Shown piece after piece: positions 1 through 12,058 of a stretch of 64,000 nucleotides of DNA. Position numbers and translations under genes: made by a program. Under the pieces are notes generated by a model. That model saw only the letters and a program-made list of their open reading frames with translations. It was not told where the DNA came from and ran no database searches. Position 1 is the stretch's first letter. Every line of letters begins with the position of its first letter. Location: NCBI RefSeq assembly GCF_051622035.1, contig NC_135355.1:37367986-37431985 (forward strand), read 5' to 3'. Source of the stretch: Arctopsyche grandis. Taxonomy: Eukaryota; Arthropoda; Insecta; Trichoptera; Hydropsychidae.

Positions 1-130
1 TAGATGAGTAAAAGGTAAAAAGTACCATAATAATATTTACGATGAAAAAGCAAATCTAAAGGCCTGAAAAGAACGTCACAAAACTGTTAATAAGAAAATG
101 AAAAATATTTATCAAATATAACATAATCAC

Positions 131-1507
<1,377 letters not shown>

Positions 1508-1679
1508 GTTTGCGCAATGTTGAAGACCTCGACTGTGAACGCTCGGTGTTTTGTTTGCAGGTGATGACTCGAGGCTTTCTTCGTAAAAAGAGACGGTGCG
1601 ATTATAATTTTGATAAACAAAAGTAGGTTTTCAGCTGAAAAAAGTATGTGGCCATGTTGTAATCCGCGAAAAGACCTGA

Positions 1680-1845
1680 CAGATTGAACGATTGGTCTGC
1701 GGAGGAGGGCGGGCGGGTGAGAGGTGGGGGGATGGGGGCGCGAGGGGCGGAGGCTCGAATGGGGCCCGAAAGTGCGGGCGGCGGAGGCCTAGTTCTTTGC
1801 GGCCGGTTCGGCGCCCGCTGACAGCCGCGGCCTTCACAACACTTT
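1680..1845. promoter_or_regulatory. GC-rich, CpG-dense block upstream of the FERM gene
   Basis: About 165 bases of very GC-rich DNA stand out from AT-rich surroundings, 170-340 bases upstream of the FERM start codon. This fits a promoter or 5'UTR of that minus-strand gene. No TATA box was seen. The rest of 1508-3490 holds only short repeats and no convincing gene. Confidence 0.35.
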
Positions 1846-2463
1846 TTAAACACCCCTAGCACCATTCTTTCCTACCATTAATAATATTGACCATTTCGGT
1901 TATTTTTTACCATATCGTACTAATATAGAATAACATAGATGAGGTATTGCAAACAAATTTGCCCAGATAAAGCGGACCAAACAACTGGGAGGTGTGGGGG
2001 AATGAATGAAAAAAAAGGAAAGAAGTATGGAGGATGAACGAATGAGACGACTGGCATGTTAATGCACGTGTTTATTATATGACAGCTGAAGACAGAGTGA
2101 GTAGTAGCTCTCCGAACCCAGCCGAGTTGGTTCCCACTCGCAGGAAGGCAACCAAACTCGACCATGTCGTATAAGCGAGCCGCCACAGATGCTTCGAAAA
2201 TGAAAAAGCTTAGAAGCTAGCTAGCCACTAAAAGATTGCACTCTTTTTCTTTGGTTGCACTCTTTTAAATGGAGACAAATTTCGAGCGTCAAGCCCCATC
2301 TATGCTATTCTATATCTATGCTCATTTGCACTAGAAAGAGCTATTTATGTAGAAATGTTTGACTGATCCTCCTGTTTTTTTGTCATAATAATCGAAGCTT
2401 ATTATATATTGTCAATTATTTTTTTACAATTATTGACGATATTTGACGTTAGTCGAGTCGCAA

Positions 2464-2594
2464 TGGCGCCGTCCACACACACGATATCAACTAACGATAT
2501 TTCCATATCCAATTCCCATATTGCAATCTGTGCTTGCTATTTAGGAACTGGATATGGAAAATATTGCAAATATCGTGTGAGTGCACGGCGCCAA
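2464..2594. mobile_element. Short palindromic MITE with GGCGCC ends
   Basis: The left arm (GGCGCCGTCCACACACACGA) and the right arm, read backwards (GGCGCCGTGCACTCACACGA), match over about 50 bases, including a shared TTCCATATCCA stretch. This is the structure of a short inverted-repeat transposon. The superfamily is not clear. Confidence 0.55.
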
Positions 2595-2655
2595 TGAATA
2601 TATTACCTTGATGAAACGTGTAGGTGATGTGAATTCTACTTCCACATATACGTAT

Positions 2656-3115
2656 TTTGTAGTAAACGGATTATTGCGCAAATTATGATTGCGCGCACAA
2701 CAATCTTGCCACAAAAATCACGAATACGGAATATCAGACACTCGAGTTCTCTTTAGGATAATATTGTGTACGGATAGCTTTCGATTGATAGACTTTAGGT
2801 GCCAGATGTAACGTGATCGAGATTTTAGTAACGTGTGCGAGATCAATTTTTACGGAAAGGTACTGGAACGCCGTTCCACCGCGTAAAAGCCCTGATAATA
2901 TGTATAATATAGGTAATTGGATTATTATAGTCACATTACGATCGCCCAAAAGACAATTTTTGCCATGAAAATCGCGAATACGGAATATTTCGCACTCGAG
3001 TTCTCATTAGTATGATAGTTATCGTTAGTATCATGGACTTTTTAACTGCCAGATGTTCCGTTATAGAGATTTTAGTATTTTTTGGACGAACGCTTTGTGA
3101 CCAATAATCACCGAA
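2656..3115. mobile_element. Two tandem or nested copies of the ACTAAAATCTCGAT foldback family
   Basis: The stretch starts GTAAACGGATTATTGCGC and ends ACCAATAATCACCGAACC. Inside are two units with the family motifs: GCCAGATGTTCCGTTATAGA, GAGATTTTAGTA and CTCGAGTTCTC. Related copies lie at 7810-8016, 14335-14460, 49796-50175 and 60487-60690. Between the units is a GGAACGCCGTTCC-containing junction (about 2866-2885), also found at 10780-10800. Confidence 0.6.
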
Positions 3116-3595
3116 CCATAATATATGTTAACTAAGAATTTCTTTCCAAGAATAATTTCAATTATTAACTGAAGATCTATACATTGAATGCCGACGCTTA
3201 CAACTGTGACGTTGAAGCTATCTTTAATTTCAACAATTTATAAATCAGTAGTTTATGTTGAGAAAGTTGATATTTAAACGCCCAACTGAAGATCGATTAC
3301 AATTGTGCATTGTTTTATAAAATCAAAATTAAAAAAAACAAATTTTAAATTTCTTCTTCTTAATGCCTTGTCCGCATCCGGACGTTGGCGACCACCTCGT
3401 CGATTATTTGCAGATGTGTCATTAGTGGTTAATGTTAATGTTTTGATATTATCAACGCTCAATTGTGAATGAGCGCGTACTGAAAGTGAAAGTTCGAAGA
3501 AAGTGAGGGGGTTAGATAAGATGTGGCAGACATGCGTGAGCGCTTTCAGTGAACGCCACCAGCTCGATATTCTAAATCTGTCAGTCGTCTTGACG

Positions 3596-3866
3596 ATGAG
3601 GATAAGACGCCCTCGCGACATATCAACTCTCGACTTGGTTGTGGTGACAGTGTTGGGAGTCGTCGGCGGGGTCTACATCTGGAGGCCGATCTTCGACAAA
3701 CGGAGCGCCGAGCAGCCAAAGGAAGCCGAAGCCCTACCGAAATCCACAGACTCTGCGGCCACAGGTTCGTCGCTTGCATAACCTCATAACCTCACCGCAG
3801 TGCGATCAATCAAACTTGTGCTAAAACTTCAATGCATTTCACTTTTCAGCAAATACAACAGCATGA
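3596..3866 (+). CDS. PIGBOS1: PIGBOS1-like single-span membrane microprotein (upstream ORF of a bicistronic gene)
   Basis: The protein has one hydrophobic helix near its N-terminus, VVVTVLGVVGGVYIWRPIF, close to the TVLGIAGGVYIFQPVF core of vertebrate PIGBOS1, a 54-residue outer-mitochondrial-membrane protein that contacts the ER. A lysine/glutamate-rich tail follows. I chose ATG 3596 by family length; ATG 3521 is in frame upstream and would add 25 residues. Unspliced, the frame ends at TAA 3779-3781. A CAG|GTTCGT donor after 3764 and a pyrimidine-rich CAG acceptor before 3850 define an 85-base intron. With it removed the protein is 61 residues and stops at TGA 3864-3866, one base inside the next ORF's ATG. 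Homology is clear in the helix and weak elsewhere. Confidence 0.7.
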
Positions 3867-4072
3867 CAGATAAGTTCGGCCAATTGAAAACTTCCTCCCC
3901 GGGAAGGGGATCTCTCAAGGCCGTGGCAGGCGTCCTTCTAGGAGTCATTTTGTATCGGACTTATATTCTACCGCTTTGGAATAAACAAGACCTCCAGCAG
4001 CAGGAAGCTTATGCTGATTTTTTATACCAACAGGAAACCAAACCTAAAGATTCAGATACATTTTTCGAATGA
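3863..4072 (+). CDS. Small single-span membrane protein, 69 aa (downstream ORF)
   Basis: The frame runs from ATG 3863 to TGA 4070-4072. Residues 17-36 form a hydrophobic helix (SLKAVAGVLLGVILYRTYIL). A polar C-terminal tail follows (PLWNKQDLQQQEAYADFLYQ and onward). The helix-then-P-aromatic pattern resembles the PIGBOS1-like protein just upstream, so it may be a tandem paralogue; a resemblance to the COX-assembly protein SMIM20 is also possible. No name can be given with confidence. The reading frame sits on the second exon of the upstream gene, its ATG overlaps that gene's stop as ATGA, and a poly(A) signal follows 49 bases after its stop. Codon use looks coding. Confidence 0.65.
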   Translation: MTDKFGQLKTSSPGRGSLKAVAGVLLGVILYRTYILPLWNKQDLQQQEAYADFLYQQETKPKDSDTFFE

Positions 4073-4120
4073 TTCAAGTTATTGTCAAAGACTTTATAAT
4101 TAGATGTTATTTATTTTCTA

Positions 4121-4126
4121 AATAAA
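4121..4126 (+). terminator. Poly(A) signal AATAAA of the bicistronic small-protein gene
   Basis: AATAAA lies 49 bases after the second stop codon and is followed by a T-rich stretch. EF1A converges from the other side; a minus-strand AATAAA at 4574-4579 is its likely poly(A) signal. The 450 bases between hold no gene. Confidence 0.6.
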
Positions 4127-4788
4127 TTTGTTATAAATATTAATTTGTTTATTTATTTTTTGCACAGTGCATGCGTCAGTGAGCTGGTCACAAAGCTTAC
4201 CTTCAAATTTACCTGAAGGTCATGTAAAATATTTCATAATCATAATGCGATTTTTCTTGCATTTGTGCAATCACACAAGCATTTTCCATACCAAACAAAA
4301 AAATCATCAGTCAAGCTTTCGATTGTTCTCATTGTTTACAATTGTAATTTCGTTTAAGCGTATCTTTTCACCCATGTGGTCCCCCAAACCATGATTCATA
4401 CTTGCCTTAGCTGAGTCACAATTCAAAGGAAATCCTTTCATTGTGGTTTTTTCCATATGGATCTGCAGTTGTTTAATTAAATTGATGTGTATTTCTGAAA
4501 GTGATAGATTAAAAGGAATCAAGGAGAGGTAATAAATCAAAGAATTAAGAGTTTGATGACCAATGGCTACTCGTTTATTACTATTAAATTACACTTCCCT
4601 TGTGATTATAAAAATATCATCTCGGTATGTATACAAAATTACATAAAATAAACTTAGATCATTATCATAGAATGAAGTAGAAAAATATAGTAAGGAATGA
4701 GTAGAGCCTTTTTCCTGCGGAACACTTTCCGATGAGAAAAGCGTTTTATAAGCAAATTGAAAAGTTGTGCGGCGGTCAAAGGATCTAG

Positions 4789-6180
4789 CTACTTTTTCGC
4801 CTTGGTTGCCTTTTCGGCGGCTTTGGTCACCTTGCCGGCTGAGGGATCCTTGAAGTTGACCGACTTGATGACTCCGACGGCGACCGTCTGCCTCATGTCA
4901 CGCACGGCGAAACGTCCCAGAGGAGGGAACTCCTGGAAAGACTCGACGCACATGGGCTTGGACGGCACCAAGTTGACGATGGCGGCATCTCCAGACTTGA
5001 TCGACTTGGGATTGTCTTCTGTGGATTTACCAGTACGACGGTCGACCTTCTGTTGGATCTCGGCGAACTTGCACGCAATGTGAGCGGTGTGGCAATCGAG
5101 CACGGGCGTGTATCCGTTGGCGATCTGTCCGGGGTGGTTGAGGACGATGACTTGGGCGGTGAAGTCGGCGGCTCCCTTTGGCGGGTTGACTTTGGTGTCT
5201 CCGGCGACGAATCCTCTCCTCAACTCCTTGACGGACACGTTCTTGACGTTGAAACCGACGTTGTCTCCGGGGACGGCCTCTTGCAAGGCTTCGTGGTGCA
5301 TCTCGACGGACTTTACTTCAGTGGTGAGATTAGCCGGGGCGAAGACGACGACGGTGCCGGGCTTGAGGATTCCAGTCTCGACACGACCGACCGGTACCGT
5401 TCCGATACCGCCGATTTTGTACACGTCTTGGAGGGGGAGACGGAGGGCTTTGTCTGTGGGACGAGACGGGGGCACGATGGCGTCGAGGGCTTCGATCAAG
5501 CACTTGCCTTCAGCCTTTCCTTCCTTGCGCTCGACGTTCCATCCCTTGAACCAAGGCATCTTGGCGGAGGGCTCGAGCATGTTGTCTCCGTGCCATCCGG
5601 AGATGGGAACGAAGGCTACGGCAGCGGGATTGTACCCGATCTTCTTGATGTAAGAGGACACTTCCTTCTTGATCTCCTCGAAACGAGACTCGCTGTAGTG
5701 AGGCTCGGTGGAGTCCATCTTGTTGACTCCCACAATGAGCTGCTTAACTCCGAGGGTGAAGGCGAGGAGTGCGTGCTCGCGAGTCTGGCCGTTCTTGGAG
5801 ATACCGGCTTCGAACTCTCCGGTTCCGGCGGCGACGATCAGCACTGCGCAATCGGCCTGCGAGGTGCCAGTGATCATGTTTTTGATGAAATCTCTGTGTC
5901 CGGGGGCGTCGATGATGGTCACGTAGTACCTGGTGGTTTCGAACTTCCACAGGGCGATGTCGATGGTGATACCGCGCTCACGCTCGGCCTTCAGCTTGTC
6001 GAGGACCCACGCGTACTTGAACGAGCCTTTGCCCATCTCCTGCGCCTCCTTCTCGAACTTTTCGATGGTTCTCTTGTCGATGCCGCCGCATTTGTAGATC
6101 AAGTGACCGGTGGTGGTGGACTTGCCGGAATCTACGTGTCCGATGACGACGATGTTGATATGGAACTTTTCCTTACCCAT
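4789..6180 (-). CDS. eEF1A: Translation elongation factor 1-alpha
   Basis: An uninterrupted 463-codon frame matches eEF1A along its whole length (usual length 462-463). It delivers aminoacyl-tRNA to the ribosome with GTP. Visible motifs are the P-loop GHVDSGKST (residues 14-22), DAPGHRDF (switch II, from residue 91), NKMD (153-156) and SGWHGDN; the tail is lysine-rich ([10 protein letters not shown]). ATG 6180 is taken because it begins the invariant MGKEK. Upstream in the same frame the sequence is a splice acceptor (TTTCAG before 6191), so the longer open frame is intronic. The coding part has no introns, which occurs in several insect orders. GC content is far above its surroundings, as expected for a very highly expressed gene. 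Confidence 0.98.
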   Translation of the reverse strand: MGKEKFHINIVVIGHVDSGKSTTTGHLIYKCGGIDKRTIEKFEKEAQEMGKGSFKYAWVLDKLKAERERGITIDIALWKFETTRYYVTIIDAPGHRDFIKNMITGTSQADCAVLIVAAGTGEFEAGISKNGQTREHALLAFTLGVKQLIVGVNKMDSTEPHYSESRFEEIKKEVSSYIKKIGYNPAAVAFVPISGWHGDNMLEPSAKMPWFKGWNVERKEGKAEGKCLIEALDAIVPPSRPTDKALRLPLQDVYKIGGIGTVPVGRVETGILKPGTVVVFAPANLTTEVKSVEMHHEALQEAVPGDNVGFNVKNVSVKELRRGFVAGDTKVNPPKGAADFTAQVIVLNHPGQIANGYTPVLDCHTAHIACKFAEIQQKVDRRTGKSTEDNPKSIKSGDAAIVNLVPSKPMCVESFQEFPPLGRFAVRDMRQTVAVGVIKSVNFKDPSAGKVTKAAEKATKAKK

Positions 6181-6191
6181 GGCTGCGAGAC

Positions 6192-7040
6192 CTGAAACAG
6201 ACGACACGTCAAATCGATCCTTCACCTTCACACGGGTTATCGACCCGTCCCCGCGTACTCTCCATACGCGTAATTGGACAATGCGAAAATGGCGGCCGAA
6301 AATTTCGCCGATAAGAACAAATCAACGTCGCGTCGATATATAAATATACATATGGGTGTAATGTAATAAAAGGATGCAATATGGCGGCGCACGTGTCGAC
6401 CGTGGCCATCTTATGCGCTACTTCCGGTGATTCGCCGGCACCACGTGTCGGGGCGCCGCCACGTGCCGATGATGCACGAAGCCGAGCTCGTGCGAGACGC
6501 GATTCGGAGCCTTACGTAGAGGGCCGGAAGGGTTAAAATGGCAGGTGCGGACAAAGGAAGCGGCGGGCGACTCCCTTGCGGCGGTGGCTTTCGCCGGCCG
6601 CCACGTGCTCGGCTCGACTCCGGTTTGCGAATGCGAATTCCTAGCTGCTGAAAGGGGCGCGGCAGGTGCAACGCGACACGAAAGGGTGAACAAAAGATGG
6701 GGTGTGGCGGGGTGGGGTGGGGTGGTTACCTGTGCGGCGACAAGAGGAGAAGCGGCGCGGACGTGCGAAGTCTGGTGCGACCCCCAGAGGAATGGCCGAG
6801 TCTCGGCGAACGACGTGTCGTCACGACGGCGCCGACACCGGAAGCTGCCGCTGCGCGCCCTGGCGGACGACTCGCCACACACCGCCACCGCACTTGTTTC
6901 TTTACCTTTCCGATGGCGATTTCGCTTTTTGATTCGGCTCGATTGTGCACTGTTTCACTCCTCACGACGATCCTCAATTTTACAACGATTGATCCAATCG
7001 CCCGGTGTGTTTCAAGCGAGTGAAAGTTCCATATATAATT
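6192..7040 (-). promoter_or_regulatory. EF1A promoter, 5'UTR exon and 5'UTR intron
   Basis: Reading leftwards: TATATAT at 7037-7031, then a plausible non-coding first exon of roughly 275 bases ending with a CAG|GTAACC donor at 6730/6729. A 538-base intron runs to the acceptor at 6192, and an 11-base leader (6191-6181) precedes the ATG. CpG density is high from 6380 to 6900. A TATA box plus a 5'UTR intron is typical of eEF1A genes. The transcription start near 7000 is inferred. Long open frames on both strands here are by-products of high GC. Confidence 0.5.
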
Positions 7041-7239
7041 AAACGTTTCGGAATATTTTACAGTACACGGTTTGAATCAAATCAAATATCAACCGGGAAA
7101 TGAAAAAGTAAACGAAATTCGATATGTTTTAATTTAAAACTATAGATTTACATTCCTCTTTGTACAATTACATAAACGTATTTTAGGGCGAAAACACACT
7201 GAGCGGTACGTGGTACGTGTTTTTTTACTTACTAGTTAC

Positions 7240-7390
7240 TTTTAAGGCGAGACCCCAATATGCGACTGCGACGCGACACGGAAAATTGTATGAGATAGAA
7301 CGCACTACGCGTCACGCGACACCGCGCGACAAAGATAATTTTTGTATCAACTTTTCCGTGTCGTGTTGCATAGTGCGGTGTGGTCTTTAA
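7240..7390. mobile_element. Palindromic MITE (GACACGGAAAATTG arms)
   Basis: The left arm GCGACGCGACACGGAAAATT is mirrored on the right by AACTTTTCCGTGTCGTGTTG. The centre contains several CGCG dinucleotides. An inverted-repeat element is likely; borders are approximate. Confidence 0.5.
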
Positions 7391-7467
7391 ACATGCGAAA
7401 AAATGCAGCATCTCTGTATAAATGGCATTAATATAAATATTAATATATATTGACCTATTTATATTAA

Positions 7468-7789
7468 CCTTTCCACCGCGTACGACTACTATATATGTCC
7501 TAGCGAACATGCCCTCAACGCGTGAGACACGCATAGATGTCTTGGAAGTTCCAACCTATTTAAGAGCCGTCTATTGTGTTTAAATTTTATAACTTGGTTG
7601 AAAATATTACTAAATGTATACTTTACCAAATTCAATAGATGGCAGTAGTCGAAAAAAATTCAATATAGGCTAAAATAATTTATAAAATATTACAACCTAT
7701 ATTTATAATCGAAAACGCGATAACAAAATCCGCAAAAAAGCAGCCGCGTACAGGGCATGTTCGCTAAATTTGGTGACGCGGGCAAAGGG
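7468..7789. mobile_element. piggyBac-type MITE at a TTAA site
   Basis: TTAA (7464-7467) and TTAA (7790-7793) flank ends CCTTTCCACCGCG and GACGCGGGCAAAGGG, which are inverted repeats. TTAA duplication is the hallmark of piggyBac elements. Internal sequence (AGATGGCA, CAGCCGCG) is shared with the copy at 44015-44412. There is no coding potential. Confidence 0.75.
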
Positions 7790-7809
7790 TTAAAGTAATA
7801 TTGTTCACC

Positions 7810-8016
7810 TAGTTCGGTGATTATTCCGCAAAAAGCAATCTGGCGCACCTGACTAAAATCTCGATCACGGAAAATCTGGCACCCAAAAACTCCATCAATC
7901 GAAAGGAACTCACGTGAAATATTGTACTAACGAGAACTATAGTGCCAGATGTTCCGTGATTGAGATTTTAGTGACTTACGCGGGGATTGCTTTTTGTGGA
8001 ATAATCAGTTTACCCT
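7810..8016. mobile_element. Foldback element, ACTAAAATCTCGAT family
   Basis: The ends are TTCGGTGATTATTCCGCAAA and TTTGTGGAATAATCAGTTTA. The arms carry CTAAAATCTCGATCACGGAA and its inverse TTCCGTGATTGAGATTTTAG. Same family as 49796-49985. Confidence 0.65.
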
Positions 8017-8284
8017 AGCCTATATACATATAAGACCACTTTACAGCTCAATGAAGTCAACAAATAAAGCCTTCTACACGGGGTCACCCCCCCCCCCCCT
8101 CCCCCAATAAATACAGTCTGAGAGACCGTTTCCAGCAATATAGCACTAGTGTTCTAGCACCGCACATTATTGTTCTATTAAAAATTCCGCAATTTACTTT
8201 CTAGTACAAATATATGTACATACATAACAAATAAATAAAAATTTAGAAAGAAAAAAGAAGAATGCCCATATACATGGTACACAT

Positions 8285-8560
8285 TCCCAAAAATTACCCC
8301 CTGGGGTGTTTTCGGTGATATTTTATCCTTGTATTTATCCTTGCTTGACCATGATGGATAACGGTGGATCCCATATTTGATGAAATGTTGGAATAACTTG
8401 TCGGTTGCATATATACATACGACCTCCCAAATATATGTATATGTACATTCTGCACGTGCAAGTACACCCGAATTCGATTTGAGGAACACTCACAGCGGGA
8501 AGCCAAGGATATGTGACGTCCCATACCACCCAGTGTGTTTTCGGCCTTACTTACCGAATT
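8285..8560. mobile_element. Dispersed repeat with GTGTTTTCGG ends
   Basis: Shares blocks such as GGGTGTTTTCGGTGATATTT, TGGATAACGG and ATATTTGATGAAATG with 21285-21430 and, inverted, with 24990-25330. The right end CAGTGTGTTTTCGGCC recurs at 25310-25327. Three copies in one window define a non-coding family of unknown class. Confidence 0.5.
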
Positions 8561-9984
8561 AGTGACCAACCATTGCAAAAATCTTAATTAACGTTGGGCC
8601 AACTTCGTGATAAATACGTTTTACATAGAAAATGCGTGCGTGGGAGCAGTACAATTGCATGTTTAAGATTAGAATGCACACCACCTACACGTTTTTTTTT
8701 TTTTGCTACGAACCAGGCGTAAATCCTTGTATTGAGATTGAAATGTTTCTCAGAATAATAGCGATCCATTGTTCTGCGAAAATCGCGAAATTTGAAAATC
8801 TTTATTTTGTGACCGAAATCCATTATTCATTAAACTAACCACTATATGAAATGTGATAATCATTTTTGTATTCGATTAAAGTATTTTTAAGTGTTTTTCC
8901 AGTAACAAGCGAGGACATTATTCGTATTGAAATATTTAAATTACGCCAAAAATAAATCAAATATGAATCAGCTTGTTTTTTCAAACGATAGAGCGTGTTG
9001 AATTGTACCGAGTTGTTATTACGATGAAACAGCCAATTTTCGACATAAAGCTTTCTGCCACTGAGCCGTCGAAATATTATATAAGAAATCAATAACTTTA
9101 GAACCGAATGTGAGCAATAATTGTACAAATCTTATACTTGATCCTTACGTTTGGGCCAACTTCATGATCAATACTTTTTACATTACATTACAAGTTTGGG
9201 ATCAGAATGCGCATCACCTACGCGTTTTTTTGCCGCGAAAACACAGAGAAGCACGTGGCACGTGTTTTTTTTAAAGGCATGTGTTCATGTGTAAAGTATC
9301 GATCATACATTTTCAATTGGTACACAATCATGAAATTATATAATATGTAGTAAATATGTGGCGTAATAATGACATGTTTATGATTGTTATAGGTTTCTAT
9401 GAGTACTTGTTATATGGGTAGACATGTTGTCACCGCTATTTAAAATATTTATTGACTGACTATCAATTATGACCAAATATCAATTATGAAATCATCAAAT
9501 TTCATTAAGTAAGGTAATACTATTCACGAAAAGGTAACTAAAGGCTAGATCTACAAAATCGTGTAATTTAAAGCACATTTTTACTTCAAAATATAGAGGA
9601 GAAATGTTAGAATCGTAATAACCTCTATGAGTCTCAGTAATATTACAAAGTTTTTATTATTTTTAAGCTTTAAAATCAAAATTTCCCGTAACTTTACGCT
9701 GGCCAACAACTGTAATGTTTTCTCTAAATGCGAAAATTAAAGTTTATCCTTGTTACATCATACATGCAGGTATTGTGCAATCATCCTCTCTGTTTATAAT
9801 GTAAGAATCGTAACGAGCTACAATCATGTCTTTTGAAGAAATTAATCTCTTTTCTACCACATATTGAATTTTAGAAAGTGAACTTATAGGCATCTAGTTG
9901 TATTTTTTTCAAAATTGTTATAAGCAGGGCCTTTTTTTGAAAAAAAAATGTGCCGGAACTCAATTCTTGTCAAGTTTTTATTAG

Positions 9985-10435
9985 AAAAAAATATTTTCAA
10001 ATTCTATTATTTTATTTTATTTTTATTTTATTTATTACAATCAATGTACACTCGTCATTACAGATCGCTCCAATGCGACGAGTATACGATAACGGTCAGA
10101 ATACAACAATACATAGAATATAATAATTAATGAAGTACAGAAATAATAATCACAGAGACATCTATGGATTATTTTAGATTTTGTGCACAATTATTATTAC
10201 AATTTTTGTACACATAATAAACACGAAATTATAGAGATGTCTACAGATTTCAGATTACTGTGCATAATTTCTACAAATTATACACACAGATTTGTGACAA
10301 TAGGAAATGATCTATTACCAATTTTCAGGAACCTTTTCAACAATGATCAGATAAAATTGGCAAACTCTGATAGAGAAACGATCGATTTGGAGTCACAAAA
10401 CCCCCAAATCTAACCAGCAGTTTGACGAATCGAAC
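9985..10435 (-). mobile_element. tRNA-derived SINE, tail and body
   Basis: Contains the family's distal block (ACTCGTCATTACAGATCGCT, GCGACGAGTATAC), the CATCTATGG block, and the proximal block TTGGCAAACTCTGATAG to CCAGCAG. It lacks the tRNA-like head. The same order is seen at 60880-61350. Confidence 0.6.
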
Positions 10436-10502
10436 CATTGTTCTCAGTGGTGCTAAATATATACGCTACCATTAAGAATATTCGTTTGAAGCATAAAAAA
10501 AT

Positions 10503-10756
10503 GGTAAACGGACTACTAGTCATATGTGAACTAGTCACAGGACAACCGGTCGCTCTAGATCGGTCACACGTGATCACCCGTCACACTAAAACTGGTCACG
10601 AGAAAACTGGTCACACCCTAAAATCGGTCACAAGAAAACTGGTTGACCGGTTTTAGGGTGTGACCAGTTTTAGTGTGACGGGTGATCACGTGTGACCGAT
10701 CTAGAGCGACCGGTTGTCCTGTGACCGGTTCACATTTGACTAGTAATCACCGAACC
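10503..10756. mobile_element. GGTCAC-rich palindromic hAT-type element, copy A
   Basis: A nearly perfect 254-base palindrome starting GGTAAACGGACTACTAGTCA and ending TGACTAGTAATCACCGAACC. It is flanked by exact 8-base duplications AAAAAAAT (10495-10502 and 10757-10764). The arms repeat the hexamer GGTCAC in CGGTCAC and ACTGGTCAC contexts. There is no ORF. Eight-base TSDs point to the hAT superfamily or a relative. Confidence 0.8.
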
Positions 10757-11167
10757 AAAAAAATGCCGAGAAAAAAGGTCCCGGAACGCCGTTCCACCGC
10801 ATTACATGGGAAAAAAGCCCCGTATATATGTGGGTATGTATACGTCTTTTTATTTTCACCATAAAATTACGTGTATATAAAAACCAGAAAAAATATAATA
10901 TAAGTATTGATTTTTCTCGTTGTTTTCAGTTGTATAATATCAAGGGTTGATTTCATCATAAATGCGTATATGGTGCAATATCTACGTACTACATACTATT
11001 ATTACCTAGCTATCAGAGATAATGTCAAGTAAACAGATACGCAATAAATTATGCATTAGATTGAAAAGTATAAACATGTTTTTATTCTCAAATTCGTAAA
11101 CCGCACTGCAGAGCGTACTAGTCATACAGTTAACTGTCACTTGGAAACACGTGCTGTGTCAACTGTC

Positions 11168-12058
<891 letters not shown>

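Larger units (their letters stand above)
7041..11167. other. EF1A-AK6 divergent intergenic region, repeat-filled
   Basis: No gene is supported in these 4.1 kb. Besides the elements listed separately, 8585-8700 and 9150-9245 are related repeats (both contain GGGCCAACTTC and CACCTAC followed by a T run), and 8086-8105 is a C-rich run. The final 400 bases before AK6 are plain AT-rich DNA. Confidence 0.6.

Noticed and set aside
1602-1865. Pro/Arg-rich frames upstream of the FERM gene
   Set aside because: They follow from the GC-rich promoter block, occur in two frames at once, and match nothing known.
3503-3781. 92-codon form of the PIGBOS1-like protein
   Set aside because: It needs a non-ATG start and a retained intron; family length and the splice signals favour 3596-3866.
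5053-6195. 380-codon open frame on the plus strand
   Set aside because: It is the exact antisense of EF1A; codon bias and high GC suppress stops in the opposite frame.
6411-7042. Several open frames of 76-165 codons in the EF1A promoter
   Set aside because: Arg/Ala/Pro-rich composition on both strands, no family motifs; explained by GC content.
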